Source: Echinometra lucunter (taxonomy: Eukaryota; Echinodermata; Echinoidea; Camarodonta; Echinometridae). From it: a DNA stretch of 64,000 bases. Below the pieces are notes generated by a model. It saw nothing but the letters and a program-made list of their open reading frames with translations. It did not search any database and was not told the DNA's origin. The position numbers and the translations under genes are program-made. The stretch is from contig CM057155.1 of assembly GCA_029962745.1 (NCBI GenBank), positions 29,650,483-29,714,482 on the forward strand, read 5' to 3'. Of this stretch, positions 38,067 to 50,000 are shown one piece after another. The stretch's first letter is position 1. Each line of letters begins with the position of its first letter.

Positions 38067-41000
38067 GAGACAGACAGACAGACAGACAGAGAGACAGACA
38101 GACAGACAGAGACAGACAGACAGACAGAGGCAGACAGATGACAGACAGAGAGACAGAGAGACAGACAGAGAGACAGACAGACAGACAGACAGAGGCATGG
38201 GGAGGGAGGTTGAGTGGAAGGGAGAGAGAGAGAGAGGGAGAGAAACAGATGGGGAAGGAGGTTGGTTGAGGGGAAGGGAGAGAGAGAGAGGGAGAGAGAG
38301 GGGAAAGAGGGATGGGTAGAAAGATGATAATGAAGGTAGAACAGAATAAGGAGCATGAGAAAGAGTAAAAAGCAATATTCTGCATTTAGAGGGTACATTG
38401 ACATGGAAGACAACAACACTTGGGTGTAAGGACAATATACATCTAATTGTGATGCAAATCTTAGCAAAAAATCAAATTATAAGAGAGAGCTTTCTGTAAG
38501 TCTGTAAAAGAAATCTAATCAGTTTGATTAGATTTCTTGAGTTTGTGTAAACTATGCTCTGCAAGGTATAAACATGTAGTCCCATGTACCTACTGATGTA
38601 TACTTATGTATAGAAAGTCACTGAATATTTACTGATCATCAATGCTCACATATATTCATTTATTTTGCCTGGAGTAGTAATAGATTAATTAGTTTTGCTT
38701 GAAACTGTACCTTTAACCCAACCATGACATGGAGCCCACATTGTGTGGGTTGGCCCGATAACTTTTGATGAAGAGCCCTTACCAAAAATAATTTATACAT
38801 GAACAGAGAGAACAAAAAATTTGGCACATACTGTGCCCATTTTTGTTGCATCAGTATTTTTGTTTAATGCTCCATGTTTTTTTTTAAGGAAAAAAAGGCA
38901 TTAAAAATCCTTAAATTGGCAATGCAATTAAAATTTAGAAGTCACTCTTTATCCAAGCAAATTGGCTTCTCTTTGACATCTTAACAAATTTTCCATCAAC
39001 TTATATTCATTATGTATACCAGTACTTGATCTTTTGTAAGAAAATAGTAGCAGAAAAAAAGAAAATACTGGTGTTGCCAATTCAAAGATGAAAAACTGAT
39101 TAAATTAAGCTATGATTAATTCCTGTCATGAATAGAGTAATTAGTTTTGCTTGACATCGTATCATTAACCTCATGTATGCCTATTCTTTTCTTTGATTAC
39201 TTTCTTGTCTTTTCATCATGGCGGCGTGCATGGCATCATCCCTGACTGCCTTTCATCCCATCCATGGTTGTAACTCTATGGGATTTGGCTGCTCCCTGTT
39301 CAGTGCCTTGAATGCATTAGCAGTGAATGTGCCTGATCACACCACACTACCACCCACAGGACCAGCAAACTCTGTCTCAGCTATTCCAGTACCGAGTCAG
39401 ACCAAGGCTAAAGACAAGGTGAGTTGGATGTAATTTTTCTTGCCTCTTTCAAAAGAAACTGTTCTATGAATTTTGTGCAGTCGACCAGATGGAAGCATCA
39501 GTATGACGAAAAGTACAAGTAATCGAGAAGAAAAACTCACAAATTAAAGGGCTTGTTCACATATCAAGCGAAAAAACCCCAACGTTTTTTTGTGTACAAA
39601 CAAATCATGGATATGAGATAGCAAAAAACTCCCCCAGATCAAAAATACTGAGGCAAGAGGCATATTTTTTGCTTCCTGGTGGCAAAATGTGACCTAATCA
39701 AATTCTAAAGCTAAAGCCGGGGTAATAGTTTTCGAAGTCTTTTGGTAATTGCGTAGAGATGTTATATCATCATGTGATATGTGCTATTCAAGAGTGGCAT
39801 ATTATTATTCATATTACCGCCGGGAGACATTTAAATAGTATGGACTGGTTTGACAGAGATATGACATATATTGCCCAAATTAGATCATATCTAATAAGGG
39901 CAGTATACAAAAGTCATATCTCGGAAAGGCCAGTCCCCATTGTGATTATTATTTATTAGTCATCTTGAGCAAATTCATGACAAAAATGAAAGTTGATTAT
40001 ACATGCACTTACCATGGTTTCTGGTGTTTTTTGTCTTGACTTCATTCCCAGTGATTTCCAAAATTAGTTTTCCATGTTATATTCCTTGAATTCCAGGTTC
40101 TACTGAAATACATGTACACTCCGCAACACTATGCATTCTTCATGTTCTTTTTCTTCATAAACTCCATAACACTTGAATTGGAACTATTAACTCCATAACT
40201 CTTGATCAAGTTGAACGCATTTACATTGTACGTTTACATTATGGTAAAAAAGTGCAAGCGGCAAAAAGGCAAAACAAAATCATTCACAAATTCGCATTGC
40301 GTGCAGTAATATGCAAATTTCATCGCACTCGATTGCGCATTTAAACCAAGTTTGATTGTTTGCGGATGCTCAAAATTTCTTGTACGCGAAAAAACGTGTG
40401 ATATTGGTCCTGGCTTTCTGATTAATATGGACTTTTCTCCAAATTGAGTTGATATGATGTAAAAATTAACCTGCTCGGATGTCTTGTATGGACAATAATA
40501 GCGAATAGATTTCACTTTTTACAACAGAGCTACTTCTTGTTATTTTAGCCTGTGCAATTCATTTTAGAATATGTTCCCCACAGAAATCTCTGCTCTTCTA
40601 GCAGCAAACGGTTAACAGTCCAAAGAACTATCTTAACTCTTGGAGGAGCTTTTATTACTGCAGCACCATCTCTCTGGAATTCTCTTCCACTGAGGATCTG
40701 ATCAGCAGAACTGCTTGAGGGAGCGAGTTGGCTCAGTCGGTAAAGCGTCTGCCTTTCGAGCCAAAAGACCGTGGGTTCGAGTCCAGCCCAGGCGGATGAC
40801 TGAAGCCTACGTTGTGTGTTATCGTGTCCCTCCCCTGTTTCATAGACGCAGGCTATGCTACAGTGGAAAACACTCCGTCCCTCAGATAGGACGTTAAATG
40901 GAGGTCCCTTGTAAAGGAAAGTCACCACCTTTGCACGTTAAAGATCCCACTGCACTATTGTTTAAGAGTAGGGGGAAACCCCGGTGTATGTGGTCCACCT

Positions 41001-44000
41001 GCACACCCCCAATCAGTGATATCGGGAGGAGAGACCACAGGGTTACAGTGATTCAATTCGCTTTTCCCCGCCCAGGCACAGGTGACGCCAAACCAATAAT
41101 AATAATAATAATAATAATGAAACATTTTAAAAGAGTCTCAAATCATATATATTCACATCTTATTTTAATCAAATATTTGTTAAGATGTAGACATACATAT
41201 AATACATGTGCATATATGTGCATTTTCCTCCTTTCTCTATCTTTTCTTATCTCTTTCGGACACCAGGCACGCAGACGAACAGCAACATCCGAAGAACTCT
41301 TAGGATTCAAGGGACCTGGAGACTTCACACCTGACCCTGCTGTAGGTGTGGTCATGGAGTCTGATGAAACATCTTCCTCTACGGATACAGCTTCAATAGA
41401 TTCGTCTCAGATTCCTCCCTCGAGTCATATACCAATCAGAAAAGACAATAGGTAGGACTGAAGGTGGTGCTTCATGTTAAACTTGATTAGAAGTAGAATT
41501 TGTTTAGATACACCAGGGCCCCGTGTTACAAAGAGTTACGATCGATTCAAATCGATCTCAACTGTGTATTTCAGAGGTAGGAGTTGAGATCAGTTGCGTT
41601 TTATCCAAATCGATTGCAACTCTTTGTAAGATGGGGCCCAGGTATAGAAGTAGGATGAGAGAAAGTGCTTTAATTAGTGCAAGGTTAAGGCCTGTTTAGA
41701 TATGAGAGGCGAAACTGCAGGGGGGGGGGGGGTGTTCTGAGGGAGTTTTTAAGCGCTTTTATAACACGCAAGTGAATGAGTGCAAGACATTTTAGGTGCA
41801 GTCCTTTGTTGCGTCATTGCCATTTATTATGTACATGAAAAATATGCTTAAACTAACCCTGCGGTCTTCCCCCTCATATCTGAATGAACCTTTTGGCTTG
41901 AGGTCTGTTGAAACATATCCTCAATGGATACTGCCTCCGTAGGTTTGTCACAGATCTCGTCTCCAAGTCACAAGCCAGTCCGAAAAGAGAACAGGTAGGA
42001 CTAAAAAATGTGCTGTAGATAGGATAGTATGAAATGGACATGCAGAGTAATGACATCCCCTTAGTTAGAACCAAAGCCTTAAAGGAGACCTCACTCACAT
42101 TTATCTGATAACACTAACAATAACTATTCTTTAGAGGTATTCCCAGAGCTGCCCTACTGTTAACCCGTTGACTACTGAATTTAAGTGGAGGCATATCGAA
42201 GATGCAGTGACGTTCATCTCGTTAAATACGGTGCTATTAATACGTTCATGTTTAACTGTAGGTGGTGGTTTAGATGTTTCAAGCAGTAGAAGTGTTCTTT
42301 TCTTTCTTTCTTCCTTCCTTCTAGAATTGAGAAACTTTCACCTGCCCTTAGGAGAAAGAATATAACCCAGCTTCAAGCTCTCTCTAACCCCAGTTCTGTG
42401 TAAGTAACATAATATCAGTTTTGACCGTGTGTCACTTTTTTCAAAGTAGCAGGATAATATTTGTGGTAGTTTGAAGTCTCTGTAGAACTAGATACTTTCA
42501 TTAACTATGAACCTTTACGATACTGCTGCCCTGCACTGGCATAAGGAGACAAGTGACAATGAGCCCATATACCACAAGTGAGGAAAATCTGTTTTTGACC
42601 AGGCCTTACGGCATTGAAATTTTGTTATCAGAAGTAATGTTGTTAGATGTAACTTGTTTCCCTTTGGGAGTAGAAGGCTTCACGGTACACTAAGTATTCT
42701 TCCTTGAAGATGAGTGTGGTTCCGAAAAGGAACAACCCACTCTAGACGTTTTGGTAAGCATGTTCTTATCGTTTTCAGAGGAATTCCTTTTGTCAAAGTT
42801 TTCCAAGCAATTATATGCACTTGCTTCCTTTTGCCACCCAAATATATTTCAGAAATGGGTCAGATATGTGACTAATGGCTTAGTTAGTTCTATAACCTCT
42901 TAGTACTGAATATGGATGAGAATGCCTGAAAAGATGAAAAGTGAATTCATTTGTGAAGTTTATTTTATTGGAAGGCATTTCTAGTATAGATTAACCAATG
43001 AAATGAAGAAGGCTTCATTGACTTGTAGAGACTGATTTTACAATTATTCAAAAACTTGTAGCACACAAGTGAAGGATGTCTGTTTCCATGACAAGAAACT
43101 GTTCTACACCATAAGAACTCAAAAGCAGTCATGTACTTCTGTTGTTTTACCTTATTATTACTTTTTTGTAAGTCTTCACCCTTCCAAAATTTGTAGAAAT
43201 TCATGCATATATCGAAATTTCTGGTTTAACTCTAGGTAATCTTTACTATGAGTTTGATTTTGTTTCTGTTCTTGTTTTCTCTTTAACTATCCCATACGTG
43301 ACTCTGATCATTTAAATCTAACTCTTTGGAATTGATATGCCACAATTTATAACTAGGGGGTATTTCACGAAGACAAAAATTGACTTAAATCGCTCTTAAC
43401 TATGGCTGGCCATTCATGCCACTGTTTTCTTTCACCATTGATCTCTCAAAGGATTTGCAAATCACGGTAACAAAATCTGCAGAATTTTTATCGTTCACTG
43501 ATGAATAAAACAAAAGTAAATTTTACAAAATATGTGACTGATTTGCACATCCCTTGACAGACTGACGGTGAAAACAAGCAGTGGTATGAATGGCCTGCCA
43601 TATTTAAGAGTAATTTTAGTTGATGTTAGTCTTTGTGAAACATCCCCCCTCCCCAGTCATCTTTACTGTTTATTAAACACCAAATTTCTCTCCTGACAGG
43701 TTTAAAGCAAAATCAAGATTGAGAAGATTTAAACAGTAATGTAATTTTTTGCTTTATTTGCCCATCGGGTTCATCAGAAAAGTGCGTTGATTCATTTTGG
43801 CATAATCCATTAACATATCAAGCAGGTGTATGACTTGTGGACTATTAATATTCCATGGCATAAATTGAGGAAGAATATTTTCAATTTGGCGGTACTGTAT
43901 ATTTATACATACATGTATTTTTGATGAATATTTTTTAAACTCATGTACAGTTTTGGTAGCAAAAAGAAACTATAGTTTTAGAATATCTTCCGTGCATAAC

Positions 44001-47000
44001 ATCAGGGATGTCACTTTTCAGACAAAAGTAGAAATTTCTACTTTAGTAATATGTTTTTGTCCGTAGAAAACACCTTTTTTGTGTACAAAAGGGCCCATTT
44101 GAGATGAATTTCCTACTTTTTATCAATTCTAAGTGGCATCCCTGTAACATGTGATATTCCATTCATTCTTTCTGTTGAACTTCATTGTAAATATCTGAAA
44201 TGAACACAAATTAGCAGCTACACTCTGTGCAGGTCCCTAAAGCTCCGACATTTTGTCCAGATCCATTAGAAGGCAGACCTAAGCACCATCAATATTCATG
44301 ATCAGAAATGAATAATTCATTTTGTAAGATGCTTCCAACTAGTAGCATTAGTTTTTACCCGTTATGAAACATTACAAGCATCAGCTTGTCGCATGCGCAG
44401 TTGATGCGCAATAGATGCGCAGCAAATGCACTTTAAATCAAAGTGTCACAGTAAAAGTGATACACACAAAAGTTATGAATTATGCAACAGTGTTATCGAT
44501 ATCATGGCGATAACGGGTGCTTATCGGCCCCTTCAAATGATCTGAAAGAGGCAAGGCCTAATGGCATTCGCGTAGTGATACCCACGCGTGCTTTTTTTCG
44601 TCTTGTAAATTTATTCTATGTCTATGACTAGGCCTTTTGCTTGAACCTGTGCACCCTTATTGCTCCCTGCTCAACAGTCACAATGCTTCGTTTTGCTTGT
44701 CACACAAACAGACCCCTCATTGGTGCAGGCATTTTGTGATGCCCTTCGATGCTGTTAGAGGTTTCCGCCTCCCTCCAAGAATCAAAACTATCTTTTGCCT
44801 TTCATCTGTTTCATATTCAACTTGAGAAAATTCACAGCATCTGTGTTTGCCAGCATCTTGTTATTTAGCATCTAGAACTAAAGAAATCTGACAAATAGGT
44901 TTTTGAGGGCGTACCAAAACTGTACATAACATTGAAGTTGATTTATTCTTTATCATAGCATGGAGCTTGTTCTCCATATGATTGCAGAGAGCATAACTTG
45001 TACATGTGTGATTTAGCACAGAGTCAACATATTTCTGGTTTCTGGAGAAACAATGTTGTGGGTTTTTTTTTTTTGTTTATAATTTTTGGGATAATAAAAT
45101 TGCATATACATACATGTATATATTCCACTGGGTAAGCTCTTTGTATATTGAGAAGGGAAATGTCATCAGACCCTCTATGATTTTGGTACCAAACTTATAT
45201 CAACAACAACCCCCTCCCCTCTCCCTTCACCCCTTGGTACTTCCCCCTCCCCACCCCATCCCCTATCTCCCCACGTCTTGTGTACCATACCTGATTCCTC
45301 CCTTCCCCATTCATCGCCCTGTGTCTCTTATTCATCCCCTTTTGTGTTCTTCTTCTCTTTATCTCTTTATCTCTTTTTCTTTCAGTCTCTGTCTATCGCT
45401 CTTTCTTTCTGTTCCTTTCTCTCTTTCTCTTTCTCTTTCCTTTCAGCCTTTCAGCCTCTCTGTCTCACTCTTCCTTTCTCTCTCTCTCTCTCTCTGCTCT
45501 CTTCTCTTCTTCTTTCCTAGTGATAGAGAAGAAACTTCATCCTTCTTTTGTTCTTTTTTCTCCCCTGCAAGGTTCATTTCAATGGTATATCTTCCTATCA
45601 ATATATCAGTGACATACTCTAATTGTTCTTGTATGGACTCCACCTAATGAATTTAGCCCTGTCCTGGGCCCCGTAACAGAAACCTTAGCAATTGATCGTA
45701 CAATTGATCTTTGCAATTGATTGCATTGACCACTATGTGCAATCAATCGCAAAAAATTTATTGTACGATCAGTCGCTAAGCTTTGTGTTACAGGGCCCTG
45801 GTGTCCCCCTCCCTACCAGTTATGCAAAATTATGGTACATGAATTGCCTACCTTTCATGGCATCTATACATCAGTGAAAGAGCTATTCCTGGGGATCAGT
45901 TCATTAAGAATTTTGTCAGTGATTTTCATTGACAACTGTTATAAGCTACTGAAATCCTTGCATCTGATTGGCAGAGAGCAAATATGTCAGTGGAAATCAC
46001 TGACAAGATTCTTGATGAAATGCTGCCCTGTTCTTCTCTCTCCTGCAGGGGTTAATTCAATGGTGACTCCTGGGCCCTGTTTCATAAAACTTGTTAACAA
46101 TAACAAGTTGTAATAACTGTTATAAGCTACTGAAATCCTTGCATCTGATTGGTTGAGAGCAAATTTTTCATAGAAAGGTGGCATTTGTTACTGATAACAA
46201 GTTTATGCAATGGGGCCCTAGGGCCCATTGCATAAAGCTTACTAAAATAGTAACTTTACAATTATAGTAACTTACTGGATTTTGATTGGCTGTTGATGAT
46301 GTCATGTTGCTCAACAGCCAATCAAATTCCAGTAAGTTGCTATAATAGTAAAGTTACTATTATAGTAAGTTTTATGCAACAGGCCCCTGGTATCAAAGCA
46401 ACAGTTCTGCCTATGGCATATTAGCTCTCCGAATCCCAGTGCTTGCAATGCGCTAATTTTGGGGGCAGGTAAATCAACTGATTTGATGAAAAGGTTACTT
46501 CCAGTATGCGCACATGGAATATTGATCATTGCTGATGATGTTTTGGTAGATGCGTTCATCCTAGCAAAAAGTCAGCTTTCACTCTAATCTAGCGACTAAT
46601 CGCATTTTCATGCATTTGCTCTATAAATGGAATTCTGAAGAAGAAGAATTGTTAAAAATTTGCTGAAAATTGGATGTCCTTCCTGCATCCAATCAAACAG
46701 AGACAAGCAAGGCGGTGATTATTCAAGTAGAACTGGAAGTACATACACCTACCCTAACACATACATCCCCTATGTCAGTTAGCTAATATCAGCTGACAGG
46801 GTATGCTATAGGGGGACTACTATTTTGAGTATTTTCAGAGACCACACCCCTGATCTCACCCCCTCCTGGCTCGGCTATATGCTATAGGGAGACTTTTTTT
46901 TTCTCTGTCTTGTTTTTTTTTCAGAGACCACACCCCTGACCACACCCCTCCTGCCCTGGTTATTAGTGGACTAGTATTTTCTTTCTTCTTGAGACCACTC

Positions 47001-50000
47001 CAATGACCACTCTCCTTACCACACCCGTGACTGCACCCCTTTTGGCTTGGCTGTATGCTATAGGGGGACTAGTATTTTCTCTTTGTTTTTTTTTCAGAGA
47101 CCACACCCCTGACCACACCTCTCCTGCCCTTACTATTAGGGTATTAGTATTTTCTTTCTTCTTGAGACCACTCCCATGACCACTCCCATGACCGCTCTCC
47201 TGACCGCTCTCCTGACCACACCCATGACTGCACCCTTTTTGGCTTTGCTTGGCTGTATGCTATAGAGGGACTAGTATTTTCTCTTTCTTGTATTTTCAGA
47301 GACCACACCCCTGACCACACCCCTCCAGGTTCTCCCCCTCATACAAGAACTGGTAATGTTTTCTCAAGGTTGGCTCAGACTAACTCTCCTGCACAGTCTC
47401 AAAAGGATAGGTAAGTTAACAATGGAGAGCTGTGCCCACCTGGATGGTGTAGTAGGTTATTATGTAAGATGGTAGTTAAGTTTGAGATTTGAATCCTTTC
47501 TCAGTACTCTAACCCCCCTCCTAGCAATATTGGGATTCTTATCTCAAAAAATTTGCTGTCCAACTCTCCTGCACAGTCTCAAAAGGATAGGTAAGTTATA
47601 ACAATAGAGATCTGTGCGCATGGATGATGTAGTAGTTTATGTAAATTCGTTGTTAGGTTTGAGGTTCAAATCTTTGTACTCTTGCCCCTCTCCTAGCGAT
47701 ATTGGGATTGTTTTCTCAAAATTAATTCCGCCGCACAGTCTCAAAAGGTTATGTAAGTTAACAATGGAGAGATGTGCCCACCTTGGATGGTGTAGTACAT
47801 GTAGGTTATATAAATCTGTTGTTAGGTTTGAGGTTCAAATCCTTTCCGGTACGTTTCTTTCCCCTCCTGATGATATTTGGATTGTTTTCTGAAGATTGCT
47901 TCAAACTAACCCTCCTTAACAGTCTCAAAAACATATTGGGTAAGTGAGGTGAATAGTGCTATGTCTATGATGGTATAGTAGTTTACTGACCTGACATCAT
48001 TTGTAAGGTTTTGGGTTCAAATCTGTGCTCAGTGCTCTTCTCCCCCTTTTAATGAAACTGGAATTGTTAAAAGATGAGAATAGAGGATCCCGTGGCAGAG
48101 CGTTTCTCCCCCCTTCGAATGACATTGGGATTGTTTTCTGAAGATTGCTTCAAATTAACCCTCCTAAACAGTCTATAAAACATAGTTTAGTTGGGTGAGT
48201 AGAGCTGTGCCTACAATGGTATGGTAGTTTACTGACTTAACATCAGTTGTAAGGTGTAGGGTTCAGATCTTTGCTCAGTTCTCTTCTCCCCCTTCTAACG
48301 AAACTGGGATTATGAAAAAATGGGATTAGAGGATCCCATGCCTCATTGAAAAGGTGACCCTGGACCAATCAGAATGGTTATTTTAATTGATTGCAAACCC
48401 TTGTGTTACGTGCCCCTGGTAATTTTTTTTTCTCAAGCTTGACTTAAACCAACTCACTCAAAAGTCTAAGTTGATAAGAGAAATTTTGTTTTTCTGACAA
48501 TGAAAGACATATCACTTTTATTTATTATCATAAATTCTTTGGAGCAGTACATGTTATGATGCCAAGTTATGGCTCGTTCAGACATGCCTGGGTAAACTGC
48601 TTTAAAAACCCTCATAACATACAATTTTTAAAGGCTTGTTCACATGACCTCTTCAGAAAACTGCCTGGGGTTAATCAGTGTACTAGGCTTCACATTTTTA
48701 CATCTTCTAACACTCGCAGGTAGGCAATCGACCAGTTTGTAGTTAGCATGTGTCACAAACAAAGGTCACTTGATATCTCTTCCATAGTCAGAAAAACAAA
48801 AGTCTTCTGAATTATACCAAATCATGTTTGTTTTTGTTTTTGTTTTTTGCTTTGAAACATCTTAACCAGGGGTTCCATTATTCCTGTCATCAACAAACCA
48901 ACCACTCCCCGCGCTCCCCTGGTGTGTTCTTACACAGCGGAGGGTCACAGTAAAGCGGTGTTATCGGTCCAGGCGACGGAGGAACTACTCTTTAGTGGAT
49001 CCAAAGGTGTGTATTGCATGTTAGGCATCATGAATGTTACCTTACCAAAGACTTGAGAATGCTAGGACCATTACACATTATACGATCACTCTGTAACCTG
49101 ATTTTGAAAAACAGCATTTTGCACCGAAGTCTGAGCAGCACAACATTTAGAGGTCGCTATTAAGGCGTTTTATCTTCAAGTCATTGTGCGAAAGAACCCG
49201 TCGGGAACGCAAAATACAGTTATTCAGAATATTTCAATTTTGACATATTGGAATAGAATTTTAACAAAGATCATGCCACAAGAAGATCAGTTTACAAGGT
49301 TTACATGCTACCTGTGAAAGTGTCAGTCATTGCTTAAAAATTTGATTTTCAGTGATTTTCCATTTTCGGTTCCAGACGCGTTCTTTGCACAACAACATAA
49401 AGATAAAATGCCTAAGAAATTTTGGAGAAGGCAATTCCTAATTCCTTGCCATTATTTTGGTCATAAACAGTGATTGTAAAAATTGTAAAAATGCTGATAT
49501 ATCTGATGAAAATCAAGATTTAGTGACCAAAGAAAGATCCCACAATGTATTGCAAGACATGCTCGAAGGAACCAAACAAAACTTCGATCTTCATCGGCAA
49601 TCTTTTGGCTTCCAGAAACATAGCAAATGCTTACGGGCACCTCTAGATGAGGTACGGTAAACACTCCCCGTCCAGCCGTCTGTACTCCTAATTCTGAATA
49701 CTGCACCCTAAAAGTCGTTCCACACAGACTTTGATATGAAAATTAAACAATCAAATTATTATACTTGTAACTGGGGTTCTCAATTTAGAAAAGAATACTA
49801 AAATAAAAACTGAGGTTTACTGTAAGCCTTTTAGTCACAGTAAAGGCTAAATAGACCCCTAGTTGTACAACCTCGGAAGACAGCTTTGTCAGTACTACAA
49901 TTCAGGGTTTGATTTACCTTTTCCTCCTACGAGCAGACTTGCAGTAGCCCAGAATGTGTGTTTTAATATTCATATGACTATTCAGAACTTTTGGTCATTA

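Larger units (their letters stand above)
42400..47299. other. Intron between exons 42325 and 47300
   Basis: Apart from the foldback elements, the CT-rich block and the acceptor repeats listed separately, nothing coding was supported. Around 45521-45571 a pyrimidine tract, AG and a 51 bp open segment have matching phase but a weak donor (gttcat). Confidence 0.55.

Noticed and set aside
37818..38467. Overlapping 171-205 codon Ser/Cys/Leu-rich frames on the minus strand and Arg/Asp/Gln-rich frames on the plus strand
   Set aside because: Pure translation of (GA)n and (GACA)n microsatellite; open in several frames at once with no splice or family signal.
43693..43740. Possible extra exon after CTCCTGACAG with open phase
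   Set aside because: It reads a few Lys/Arg-rich codons then TAA with no GT donor; the downstream exon at 47300 joins 42399 in phase without it.
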